Below are positions 33,760-45,017 of a stretch of 64,000 nt of DNA, one piece after another. The notes beneath the pieces were generated by a model that ran no database searches, had not been told where the DNA came from, and saw only the letters and a list, made by a program, of their open reading frames with translations. Position 1 is the first letter of the stretch. The number at the start of each line of letters is the position of its first letter. Source of the DNA: Hypericum androsaemum. Its lineage: Eukaryota > Streptophyta > Magnoliopsida > Malpighiales > Hypericaceae. The stretch lies in assembly GCA_963995505.1 (NCBI GenBank), contig OZ023182.1, positions 16,157,619 through 16,221,618 of the forward strand. Direction: 5' to 3'. Made by a program: the position numbers and the translations under genes.

Positions 33760-35566
33760 GGGAAAAATCTACTTTAGTACCCTGTGGTATCGCCCAAAAT
33801 TACTTTAGTACCCTGTGGTAAAAAACCGATCAATCGAGTCATACTTATTCCAATTAACATCAAAAAGGGCCTCGGGCAGCTGCCCGGAACTGCACGAATG
33901 CTGCCCGACCATGTGGAACAGCCACATCACCAAAAATTGATGATGTGGCACCACGTGGACTCTCTCCCACTTCCCCTCTCTTCTCTTTCCTCCTCCTCCT
34001 CCTCTTCTTCTTCTTCTTCTTCTTCTTCTTCTTCTTCTTCCCCTCTCTCACCTCTCGCCTTCCACCACCCTAACACTGTACACATGAACTCCGAATGGTT
34101 ATATGGTAAATTCGGGGACCCATTTCGCTAAAAGTAAAACAAAATTGCAAAAATTGTTTTCCTTAACCTCCTCCCAATCCCTCGATTTCTCCATCTACCT
34201 CATCGCCGAACAACCACCGGTCGCCGGATCCGATTCAGGAGCATGGTTGGGCAAGAAAATGGAAAGAAAAGGCAAGAAAATGTAAGAAAAGGCATAAAAA
34301 TGCAAGAAAAGGCATGAAAAGGCAAGAAAAGGCATGAAAAGGTATGAAAAGGCAAGAAAAGGCATGAAAAGGACAGAAATGGCAAGAAAAGGCAAGAAAA
34401 GGACAGAAATGGCAAGAAAAGGCAAGAAAAGGCAAGAAAAGACATGAAAAGGCAAGAAATAGAAAGAAAAGGCAAGAAAATGCAAGAAAAGACATGAAAA
34501 GGCAAGAAAAGGTATGAAAAGGCAAGAAAAGGCAAGAAAATATAAGAAAAGGCAAGAAAATGTAAGAAAAGGCAAGAAAAGGCATAAAAAGGCAAGAAAA
34601 GGCATAATAAGGCAAGAAATGGCAAGGAAAGGCAAGAAAAGGCATGAAAAGGTAAGGAAAGGCAAGAAAAGGCATGAAAAGACAAGAAAAGGCAAGAAAA
34701 TGCATGAAAAGACAAGAAAAGGAATGAAAAGGCATGAAAAGGCATGAAAAGGCATGGAAAGGCATGGAAAGGCAAGAAAAGTCATGAAAAGGCATGAAAA
34801 GTCATGAAAAGGTAAGAAAAGGAAAGAAAAGGCATGAAAAGGCAAGAAAAGGCATGAAAAGGAAAAAAAATGCATGAAAATGTATGAAAAGGCAAGAAAA
34901 GGCATGAAAAGACAAGAAAAGGCATGAAAAAGCATGAAAAGGCAAGAAAAGTCATGAAAAGGCATGAAAAGGCAAGAAAAGGCATGAAAAGGCAAGAAAA
35001 AGCATGAAAAGGCAAGAAAAGGCAAGAAAAGACATGAAAAGGCAAGAAAATGCATGAAAAGGTAATAAAACTCATGAAAAGGCATGAAAAGGCAAGAAAA
35101 GGAAAGAAAAGGCATGAAAATGCAAGAAAATGCATGAAAAGGCAAGAAAATGCAAGAAAAGTCATGAAAAGGCATGAAAAGGTAAGCAAGGCAAGAAAAG
35201 GCATGAAAAGGCAAGAAAATGCATGAAAAGGCAAGAAAAGTTATGAAAAGGCATGAAAAGGCAAGAAAATTCATGAAAAGGTATGAAAAGGCAAGAAAAG
35301 GTATGAAAAGGCAAGAAAATGCATGAAAATGCAAGAAAAGGCAAGAAAAAGCATGAAAAGGCAAGAAAAGGCATGAAAAGGCAAGAAAATTTTTGGTGAT
35401 GTGGCTGTTCCACATGGTCGAGCAGCATTCGGGAAGATCCGGGCAGCTGACCGAGGCCCTTTTTGATGTTAATTGGAATAAGTATGACTCGATTGGTTAG
35501 TTTTTTACCACAGGGTACTAAAGTAATTTTAGACGATACCACAGGGCACTAAAGTGGACTTTTTCC
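33760..35566. mobile_element. Mutator-like element with 178-bp inverted repeats and decamer array
   Basis: A perfect 9-bp target duplication TAAAAAATA (33751-33759 and 35567-35575) flanks it. Terminal inverted repeats of about 178 bp each (33760-33937 and 35389-35566) share CACTTTAGT.CCCTGTGGTATCG, ATCGAGTCATACTTATTCC and CATGTGGAACAGCCACATCACC. Long inverted repeats with a 9-bp duplication define a Mutator-like element. It encodes no transposase. Inside are ~300 bp of CT-rich and unassigned sequence (including (CTT)n at about 34007-34038), possibly captured host DNA, and then a 1.14-kb decamer array. Confidence 0.92.
34250..35389 (+). repeat. GGCA(A/T)GAAAA decamer array, about 114 units
   Basis: A strictly 10-bp repeat. 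Units vary by substitution (GGCAAGAAAA, GGCATGAAAA, GGTATGAAAA, GGAAAGAAAA, TGCAAGAAAA), but the 10-bp register holds through the array except for one 9-nt unit near 35185. Each unit carries an A4 tract, so A-tracts recur about once per helical turn. The reverse strand has no stop in any phase of the unit, which yields a 406-codon frame (35415-34195) and further overlapping frames that I regard as repeat by-products. Confidence 0.95.
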
Positions 35567-35575
35567 TAAAAAATA

Positions 35576-37131
35576 TGAAGTATGTCAACAATAAAACAGC
35601 ACCTGGTTATGGGCTTGGTGAATAGAGCTCGGCCCAGGGTTGGAATAACTTCATATAAATAGTTAGTACTTAGTAGGAGGGAACTCTTGAGCCATCCTGG
35701 CAAATTGGCAATTGTACAACTTCCCCAATAAAATATTTATCTCAATAAGAATCGGTACGATAAGTGAATTCAGGTTTTGGTTTAAACCTCACGTAAAAAA
35801 TAATATTAAAAATAGGATCGACAATTTTTCAATATTATAACTTCATAAAAAAAAGTTTTTCTCATTTTATCATCTTGCATTCTCTCATTGGTTGATATAA
35901 TTGAGTTAGTAATGAGTTTGACTTGTGTTAGCAAAACCTAACATGTTTTTTGTCAACTTAAATTTCTCATTAATCTATTGTTATCGACTTATGATTAGCG
36001 CTCACGTCAAGGGTATCTGGGTGACCACTTGTACGTTTTTTACGCTTCCAATGTTATTATATTCATGGTAGACTTTAATCAAGTTTTTAATTGGCAAGCC
36101 TTTAGGTTACTTCATAATTAAACATTGTTTCTGACTTTTTACATTCTCATGTCTGGTTGGAGTAAGAAACTCATTTTCAAATCCTTTTATTTTACTTGTT
36201 TGGGTTTTGTTCAAATTAAATTTAACTTCAATGAAGTAAATAGAAATTGAAAATAATTTCCCGGCAAAACCAAACAAATAAAATTTGAATCCATATCGGG
36301 TAATTGTTGGGTGATGAATGCGAATTTTTTTTAAATATAGTTCCAAATTCACCTCATAATATTTGGTTTGATAAAATGACGAGTTCCCTGACAAATAATT
36401 ACATTGTATATTACATTGTAGACTTGGTTAGATTATGATTTTGCTTTTACAAATTTCTTTGGTCTGGAATTCATTTGAGGTGTTTTCAGATTTCATTTAT
36501 AAATTAACTCTTTTTTTTACAAATAGAATTTTATTGATTCAAAAAGATAATCTTCAAAATAACAAGTGATTAAACTTATAATTTGTTACACCTAATATTC
36601 TTGATTACTTTTTCGCCTAAATAAAAATAATCTAAAAATTAACTCTCGTCAGAATAATTTGCAAATAAAATGAGCACCCAAATTACTCACGATTAAACAT
36701 AGTGCTTTTTTCAGTCAGAAGTAAATTTTTTATTAATACTATTCGGTGAAAGAAGAACCAATCAAACATAGTGTTAGAGTGTACTAGAGATTTATTCATA
36801 ATTAAATTTCTAATTCATTCAAAAAAAATTACCTAATTCATTCCGAAACTTGTAAGAGTCTTTTTTTTTTAATCTCTGTCAAGACGAATGTAAAATGACT
36901 CTCCTAACTATGTATTTACATTTGCAAAATTTGACAAGATGTCAAAGTCTATTTGTCAACGCCTTCCTCGTCCACACGCATTTCGTTATTTCCAAGTACT
37001 TCTTCATGTGTGGCTTGCATTATATGTCCCCACCCAACAAAGAAAGACTTTCAATATCAATTAATACAAACAACGCTCCTAGGAAAAACTCACAACATTG
37101 ATCTGCCGCCGGTCCAGTTTCAGCTCTAAAA
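35576..37131. repeat. duplicated spacer, copy 3 (right part)
   Basis: Inverted match to copy 1 spacer (about 2190-3930), reaching the 5' side of lipase copy C. A small frame at 36107-36394 reflects the same non-coding sequence as 2958-3161. No gene is supported. Confidence 0.75.
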
Positions 37132-38642
37132 ATGGCGGAGGAGGAGGACACCTCCAAGCCAGAAGTCGTGCCTTCTGCGGGGCAAGTTTTCAGCCTTTCA
37201 GGACCTACGCATCTAACTGCTATAGACTGGTAAGATTTTGAACCAAAGTTCGTTAGAATTTTTATATCCGACTTAATACTTAAGAAAATATATATGTGAA
37301 TTTCTACACTAATAAACAAATTCACCACTTATACAACTAGTAACTATTAATGTGGTAATCTCATCGTTGTATACCCAGGAGAGTCCTAAGTTATTCAATT
37401 CCGGGACATAGAAGGTTAACGAGGCTGTCCTAGGTACCAACTACTACAAATTTGATAGTTGCTTTATTAACCATTGAATCCATCACGACATAGCTAAATC
37501 AGAATTAGTGAGGCATGCTCCTAATTCTCTATTGCAATTTTCTTGGTGAGCATGAGAAAGATCAATTTTTTATTAGTAGATTCAATAAAAAAGGTCCATC
37601 AAAATAACAAGTAATTATACTGGCTATTTGTTACGCACAGTCGTGCTCGTATGAGTCTTATTGTTTGGTGGTAATGTGTACTAGTATCTGTTGCAGGAGA
37701 AATTTCCAGCACAGAAGATCAGTAGCAGCAAGCCTGGTTCAGGGGGTATACATGATAGAACGTGACAGGCAGCAACAGCGCCAGGGCCTTACAGCTCAAG
37801 CCCCTCCGTGGTGGGACGCGATCCATTTTCGACTAGTCCGCGTCCTCGAAGACGAGGACGACAAAACCATCTTCGGCGCCATATACCAACTCAAAACCTT
37901 CGCATTCAACTACTGCTACTCGACTCAAGACGCGCCTACCTACGTCATTGCCTTCCGGGGCACGATATTGGAGTGCGATTCGTTCAAGCGCGATCTGATG
38001 CTCGACCTCTTCTGCCTCTGCAACAGGCTGCACAGCACCACCCGGTTCGAGATCGCAGTAGAAGCACTTCAGGGGCTGGTTGCTGCTGCAGGGGCTCAGA
38101 ACATCTGGCTGTCAGGACACTCACTAGGATCCGCCATTGCCCTGCTCGCGGGCAAGAGCTTGGCCAGGACGGGATACCCTGTCGAGGCGTACCTGTTCAA
38201 CCCTCCATTTCCATCCGCCCCATTGGAGATGATCAACAACAAGAAGCTGAAGCGTGGGATCCGCGTCACAAGCAGCGTGATCAAATCCGGACTAGCCATA
38301 GTTCTCAAGGACAACAACCAAAGGGAAGCTCAGGAAGATGAGTTCGCCTCGACTTCGAGTTGGCTTCCGCACCTTTTTGTTAATCCGGATGATCCAATCT
38401 GTTCAGGATACGTAGGGTACTTCGAGCACCGGGTGAAGATGGGGAGGCTGGCCGGCCATAACTCGATGGCCCATCTTATATCAGGAGCAGCAGCTGGGAG
38501 GGACACAGAGCCATTCCACTTGGTTCCTTCTGCATTTCTGAGTATTAACATGAGCGAATCTCCTGGCTTTAAGAGAGCTCATGGAATTCATCAATGGTGG
38601 GATCCCAACTTGAAGATTGAGAGCGTGTCGCATAGGCTTTGA
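37132..38642 (+). CDS. At4g10955-like class 3 lipase / alpha-beta hydrolase, copy C (intact)
   Basis: Two exons, 37132-37229 and 37697-38642, join to 347 codons. The intron (467 bp) has GT-AG ends and splits a Trp codon. The ATG in AAAATGGCG is well placed. The protein follows the plant At4g10955 family along its length: SLSGPTHLTAIDW, HRRSVAASLVQGVYMIERDRQ, YVIAFRGT, the nucleophile elbow GHSLG with Ser at about residue 175, YLFNPPFPSAPLE, WLPHLFVNPDDPICSGYVGYF and the C-terminal HGIHQWW. Databases often label this family GDSL esterase/lipase At4g10955, although it has the GxSxG class 3 lipase fold. Its substrate is unknown. No signal peptide is seen. It is the only undamaged member of three copies here. 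Confidence 0.92.
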
Positions 38643-38930
38643 TTGATGATAATTCGATCCTGTCTGGTTTATTTTTGTTTTTAGAGTTAACGTGCTTCTT
38701 CATTTCTAGATAATAGATGACGCAATACCATCAGGAATTATTAAAGTTCAATGCTTTTCAAGTAAATACACATACACATACACCAGAAATTATTTTTTCT
38801 ATATATTAGGCCACCAAAACAAAAATAAATTAATTGTAGTTTTTTATTTGTGGATATTAAAATCAATATTAGATACCTAAAATCTATTCATATAATGTTA
38901 TTCAAATATACCCGATTTAGATTTTTTTAT
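38643..38930. other. 3' flank of lipase copy C
   Basis: AT-rich. The first ~50 bp match the flanks of copies A and B; nothing else is recognised. Confidence 0.4.
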
Positions 38931-39325
38931 AACATCTCGTGATCAGACCGACTGTCTCCACAAATCAACACGAGAGAAAACTTCCGAGGAGGTCACCCAT
39001 CCTGAAATTAGGTGCGAGAAAAGTAGGTGTCAAACTGTTATACCCTCTATCATTACTGTCTGAAATGCCTTAAGTAATTTTATTGGTACTATCCATATCA
39101 ACAAGGTGTACCTTCTTTTCTTGCACACATCTTGAGAGAACTGCAAGGTTAAATGCATTTTGTCGGGAGTAGGATCAGGATGGGTGACCTCCTGGGAAGT
39201 TTTCCGGGATGCGTGTGAGTGAGGACAAAGCATGCTGGAAAAGACTCGTGTTGGTCTGTGGAGATAGTCGGTCAGATCACAGGACATTACACAGACCGTC
39301 AATTCTCTCGAGATGTGTGCCATAA
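38931..39325. mobile_element. inverted Cassandra-like LTR fragments (5S-derived)
   Basis: Two fragments in opposite orientation. One reads on the + strand from about 38931 (ATCTCGTGATCAGACCGACT, then GGAGGTCACCCATCCTGAAA). The other reads on the - strand from about 39300 to 39160 (ACTATCTCCACAGACCAACA, then AACTTCCCAGGAGGTCACCC). The GATGGGTGACCTCCTGGGAA stretch is the conserved 3' part of plant 5S rRNA, which Cassandra TRIM elements carry in their LTRs. A further pair, ATATCAACAAGGTG, extends the symmetry. Neither is a complete element or a 5S gene. Confidence 0.65.
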
Positions 39326-40006
39326 AAATATGTGCACCTTGTTGATATAGATAGTATCAATCAAATCACTTAAAACTTTCTGAACAAATTAATAGGTATC
39401 ACCACGATAGGATGATAAAAATGATTATTTGAAGACGATTCAAAATATGAAAGCTGATGTAAAAATTATAAAATAAGCAAGTTTAACATAAATTAGAAAT
39501 CTTAAAATATTTTTAAATTGGTAAAGTATGTAAAATATGAAAATATTACTTTAGACGAAAATTTGGACCGAGATTTAACATTAAGATTTTTTTGAAAAAT
39601 ACTAATTATTTTGATATAACAATAATTAAATTTTAACATTGGTCCCAACTTGAGACCAAACTTTTTATCAGTTTAGAAAATGTTGTCAATTTAAAAACAT
39701 CAATTTAGATAAATTCTACTGTATATTAGTCTTTTAACTTGGATTGGGAGAGGTCACTCGTGCTAATCCATAGCCTAAATAAAAAAACTCTTAACGGGCT
39801 TCATAAACATTTTAAAAAAGCAAAAGGTCCATGGCCCGATCATTTTTTTGATAGGTGTCCATGGCCCGATTTAACAAAAGGAAAAGAAGAAGAGGGTCTT
39901 AAACACTCAGTTCAGCCCAACAAACCGCTGGCCAACTTCAACTTCTTCTTAAATACATTGGCCCAGCCCCCACATTCTTCAGACAAGGCTTCTAATGGTT
40001 GTACCA
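39326..40006. other. unassigned AT-rich sequence
   Basis: No gene, repeat or element recognised. Confidence 0.4.
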
Positions 40007-40015
40007 ATTAGTATT

Positions 40016-40383
40016 GAGAAAATTGTCCTCAGGTCCCTAGTGTTTGCTTAAATTATTTTTTTTATCTCTGCTGTTTCGAAATTAAAACTTTAGTTTGCTT
40101 TTATTGTACTCTGGGATCCCTGATGCCAGAATCGGAAAATTTTGTCGACCAAGAGGGACCTAAAATGACCCTTATGCTCCCTCTCCTCCACAACCTCCTC
40201 CTCTTCCTCCACAACCTCCTCCGATTTCAGGTCCCTCTTAGTCGGATAAATTTTTCAATTCTGGCATCAGAGAATTTATATTACAATAAAAATAAATTAG
40301 GAGGATTAAAGTTTCGATTTCAAAATAACAAAAACAAAAACAGTAATTTAAGCAAATACCAAAGACTTAAGGGCAATTTGCTC
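40016..40383. mobile_element. Mutator-type MITE
   Basis: A 9-bp target duplication ATTAGTATT (40007-40015 and 40384-40392) and long inverted repeats of about 160 bp (GAGAAAATTGTCCTCAGG on the left, GAGCAAATTGCCCTTAAG on the right when reversed). The arms meet at a short CT-rich centre (CTCCTCCACAACCTCCTCC). The 153-codon frame at 40123-40584 crosses the element and is not a gene. Confidence 0.85.
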
Positions 40384-40392
40384 ATTAGTATT

Positions 40393-43191
40393 TGTTTCGC
40401 TCGTCTACTTTTGCTTTACCTGATTAGCGACAAGTCTAAAATGGAACACAGTATAATTCCATACACAGAAATGACTTCGCTTTGTTGTTTGCATCACTCA
40501 TATATTTGCCAAAAAAAATTGAAACTTTATTTAAGCAATTCAAACCATCACATTGGTCGTTGGTGGAACTCGTTATCTGAGTAAGAGTCCCAGGACTTAT
40601 TCTTGAACTTTTTTTTAAAACGCCTATTCTTGTACTGGACTCCCTAAAATGACTTGGTTATGTAGGCTTCTGTTTTGATTAGGAAGTTGAGGTTCTGTCT
40701 CAGCTTCTGCCTCTTGTACATCCTATACTATTTATATAATCAATTTACTTACCAAAAAAAATCATCACATGCCACTTCAAATGAAATTCGTTGGCTGGTC
40801 ATGAATCGTTTGTTTGTCTTTATTGGTTGGTGGTGATTTGTGGCTTGTTAAAGTCAATTTCTTTCGAGCGGTAAAAGACCTTATGATTGATACAAGATGG
40901 AAAAGGTAATTAAGGCGTTGTCGGTCGGAAATCTTCCTTGATTTCAGTGATTAAGACATGCTCTGATGCAAACTACTAAAAAGATTTTAAAAATAATATA
41001 ATATATCTGTATTCGGGTTTTAAATGCCATGAAATTACGTTTTTTTTTTCAAATCCCATGTGGACGATTCTTTTAAATCATCTATCACTAAATATTGATC
41101 GATATAACATAATTACTTTGTGTCATTTATCTGTGAGACAAGAAGGAAAAGAGGAAAGTGAGTAGGACGATTTTTTATTTTCAAAACCGTAAAAGGAAGA
41201 AGTGGTTTTGTTCTTGGTGTTTTTTGTTTAAGGTGTTTCAGATAGTAATTACTTTTTGGTTATCCAAAATATTCTTTACTATTGATGCCTGCAAGAAGTA
41301 CGTACTTTATGTAGCTTTCAACGCCTCGATTTTTGTATTTTCTATTTTTGTCATAGTTCCTTACTTGAGAAGAATCCATACAAAACAAGATATATTCCTT
41401 TATCCAAACAACGTTTGCCAGCCACATATAATATTCTTTCTCCTAGCTTTTGTTGCTTTAAGATTTTAACGGGCGATGAGTAACCAGTATGCCACTTCTC
41501 AATATGCGGCCTTTTCTCGAGCACGATATCTCTAAGTTTAATTCAGGTTTGAATCAGATTGAGTCTTTGCAAGGGAGTAAATCTTTTTTAACAAACTTGC
41601 ATTTTAAAAATTCAAATTTAAAATATCTTAATTAATTTTAGAACAACTCTTTCACGAATTGATATAGAAAGCAATCTCTTTGGTCGAACTCTGCCAACGA
41701 TAATGGGAGTACTGTTTTTGGAGGCATTGCCTTACAAACTAATCAAGAAAAAAACCGAAGGACATAAAAATAAGAATAAAGAGAAAGGAAGTAAAGCAAT
41801 GGATGTAAAGCGTACAATGTTATATGCTCGTTGGTAAATAGAAAGTGGAGGAAGCAATGGAAAGCTACCATGTCATCATCTGATATAAAGAATTCAAATC
41901 ATGTCATAATCTTAGCGTAAAGTTCTGGTCCCAGTGTCATCCTATTATTGGATCGTTAATACTTGACTAAGCGATATGACCCAACTCATGACTTCATCTT
42001 TCGGTACACTTTCAATCATGTATTGGTTGGATAATTGTGATACCCGTTAATACATGTTAAAAAATATTTAAGTTATTTGATTGTATTATCTATATTAATA
42101 AATATATTTTATTTTTTGTCAAACATCTTAAAAAATTTTAAATATTAAACGAGTTTGGCGTGAAATAATTTCAGGAGTGGTCTCTTAAGAAATTTTCAAA
42201 TGTAAGTATGAGTGATGACGATGACGACACACGATGAAAAAAATTTGTGTTGATCTATATAGATAGAAAGTCGGATCAACATAATGTTACAACAATTCTC
42301 GTCGCACCGAGTCTCTTACTGAGCATCGTTAATCCATGGCCAGACGACCTTGAATCAAAAAAAATTTATTAAGTCGAAGTTGCGTAGGGATGCGTGATTC
42401 ATGATCGTGATTTTTGTCAACAGTTTTTTTTATTAGTGAGATTTACAATTTAAACATTCATTCTCACTTGCCGGTTGTCTGAGCCGTACCTGACTCTTAT
42501 TTCATGAGTGCGACAATCGTAGCTACAATCAACTTTAGTGACATTCTTTACGGTGTTGATGGGTAGTGCAAAAAAATTGACCACCTTATATGCATTTGTT
42601 GGAAATAAATACCAAAACATACAGTTAAGAAGAATTGAGGGACAATAGGTCATAATTGGAAAAGGAACTTAAAACAGATGTTATGTTTTATTAAAATATT
42701 CCAAACCTGTCCAAAAAATAGTTAGAACAATTAATCAAGATGTTATTCTAGCTTAATCAAAAAATCTCAAATTTATTATCACATTTGAAAGAGTGACATT
42801 AGTCGGCCATAGAACTATACCAACAACATTTATATATATTATCCTTAATGTTACGATGTCTTATATAATGTATTATCCACCTTTAAAATTGCATTGTTGC
42901 CAGATTTTGCATTTAGAAATATCATATTACGTTTGCTCGTTGATTTCTTGTTGGATTGTGCATCATTGGATTCCGATTTCGCATTCAAAAATTAATAAAA
43001 TTGAGTTCTTTTTTAGCATTAAAATGATTGGTTGACACTTTAATATTCGGGCTGTAGACCTCAAAACGGACCTCAATCCGTTGTTTAATTCAGCAATTGC
43101 ATGATCTCGAGGGAACATAGGTTGGGCTGTTTCTAGCAGGAAAATAGCACCGGACTAGATAGGCGACATTAAACATGGGTGAGGCCACCGT
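40393..43191. other. unassigned AT-rich sequence, no gene seen
   Basis: Short frames exist (for example 41158-41469 and 42450-42653), but their composition is that of AT-rich non-coding DNA and no domain is recognisable. Confidence 0.4.
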
Positions 43192-43200
43192 CAATAATAG

Positions 43201-43549
43201 GGGATTTTTTCTCAAATAAACAATAAACATATATATTTTCCCTAAATAGGCAATAAGTTATATATATTTCCTAAATAGGTTAAACGCTTATTTAATATTT
43301 AAAATTTTTGATTGTGGCATAAGGCTGCCATTTTTTTACATTTTAAATTGGGAGCGCCAACCTCTATATATATATATTTTACACATTTTTTTTCTTTCCC
43401 CGACATGATTGGATAGGTGCAGCGGAGGCGCCATTTTTTCAAAAAAATTTAATATTAAATAATAGTTTAATCTATTTAGGAAATATGTATAACTTATTGC
43501 CTATTTAGGAAAAATATGTATGTTTATTGCCTATTTCAGAAAAAATCTC
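43201..43549. mobile_element. Mutator-type MITE
   Basis: A 9-bp target duplication CAATAATAG (43192-43200 and 43550-43558). Inverted ends of about 110 bp begin GGGATTTTTTCTCAAATA and, reversed, GAGATTTTTTCTGAAATA; both contain AAATAGGCAATAAGTTATA. No coding capacity. Confidence 0.85.
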
Positions 43550-43558
43550 CAATAATAG

Positions 43559-44612
43559 CCATCAATAATAGTTTGTTAAGTATTGTCAGATTTTATTTAA
43601 GTATACGAAAATTTAAGTCCTCTAAATATTGTCAAATCTCATGTTGAAAATATTTATTTTACTAGTACCAACAAAATTTGGGTGTTCACCAACAAAATTT
43701 GAATTTCATAATAATCAGACTAAACAACATTAAGTATTGACTTATAAAAGAAACAATATTAAATATTGCTTAATGGACGAAGCTTCATATACCCACTCCA
43801 CTTTCCTAGTCTCCAGAAAAGCGGGCATAACTTATATAAAGCAGAACATATTTGAGTTGGCAATTTTTTTTAGCTGAAAAGGCAGCAACTTTGGAATACC
43901 TGACTTTTAAATAAGAATGGCAAGATTATAATACAGTTCAAATTTGGATTAATCAGGACATCTAAAACAATAATTTCTTTAAAATAGTTTAATGCAATGT
44001 ACACTGTGTGTCGACTAATGTTATTATGTTCGTTAGAGGTAATGTTCAACTTTAGAATCCATTCCTTCCGCATCGGAGAGAGGTAGCGGACTTGTGCACT
44101 GGAGAGAGGAAGCAACCCGTACGGTGGGAGTAACAGACTTTATCTTTTTTTTAATAAGTAAAAGTTGTATTTTACCGAGATCACCAAAATACATCAAAGC
44201 TTACATATAATGTCTATCATAAATAACACGGAGGTAAACATTATCTATAACGAATACCAAAGCGTCACAAAAAACTTTATCATATTTCTTCCGTATCGAA
44301 TGTGAATATTTATACCATTTGAGTTTTTGATAAAACGTAGCAGAGAAAACGTAGATAGAGCTCGCATTCAATTGTCACTTGCTAAAATCTGAACCATTCA
44401 ATATACCAAATCATATTTGTGGGTATATCGTTGTAAATTTTTGTGTCCGATGGCGATGGTGGTAGATGGTACTTAGGATGTAAGGTACTGCTTCAGAATG
44501 ATGCAAGGGTAAGACCATCGGGGCCGTGATTGTCCACAAAAGACAAGGCAAAAAAATAAAAATAAAATACAGGAAAAGAAAATGTGGGCCGCGGCTCGAA
44601 CGTGGTGCAGGA
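43559..44612. other. unassigned sequence with a possible L1 tail
   Basis: At about 44140-44330 a T-run is followed by AATAAGTAAAAGTTGTATTTTACC, resembling a reverse-strand L1 3' end. The rest is unassigned. Confidence 0.3.
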
Positions 44613-44621
44613 GCACCTGAT

Positions 44622-45008
44622 GGGACCGGATTTGGTCCTGGAGGCCAAATCCAGCACGGTGCTGGAGGATTTTTATTGAAAGACACGCGGGGACTATTTT
44701 GCAAAAATGTAAAAATACGGGGATAAAAAATAAAAAAAGTCCACAACTATTGATTCATAACTGGGTAAATCATTGAATCGTAACTGAGTAAACTATTGAA
44801 TCGTAACTGAGTAAACTATTGAATCGTAACTAGGTAACTGGGACGGACCCCGATTTATCCGAGACGGGAAAAAACGGACCATTGAATCATAATTAGGTAG
44901 ACCATTGAATCATAATTAAGTGAACCATTGAATCATAACTAAATCAACCATTGAATCGTCTAGGACAGTCCTGGTTGGATTTGGCCTTCCAGGACCAAAT
45001 CCGCTCCC
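44622..45008. mobile_element. Mutator-type MITE with internal minisatellite
   Basis: A 9-bp target duplication GCACCTGAT (44613-44621 and 45009-45017). Inverted ends GGGACCGGATTTGGTCCTGG and, reversed, GGGAGCGGATTTGGTCCTGG, extending through GGCCAAATCCA. Inside, 44745-44960, a ~22-bp unit (CATTGAATCGTAACTGAGTAAA) repeats about eight times. Confidence 0.88.
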
Positions 45009-45017
45009 GCACCTGAT

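Noticed and set aside
34250..35389. Possible CRISPR-like or spacer-repeat array
   Set aside because: A continuous 10-bp repeat without spacers, inside a plant Mutator-like element.
39160..39210. Possible 5S rRNA gene
   Set aside because: Only the 3' part of 5S is present, within a Cassandra-like fragment; the 5' half and gene context are missing.
40123..40584. 153-codon + strand frame
   Set aside because: It starts inside the inverted-repeat element at 40016-40383 and leaves it at the right edge; no domain.
41158..41469. 103-codon Phe/Ile-rich frame resembling a membrane protein
   Set aside because: Composition is what AT-rich non-coding DNA yields; no promoter, intron or homology signs.
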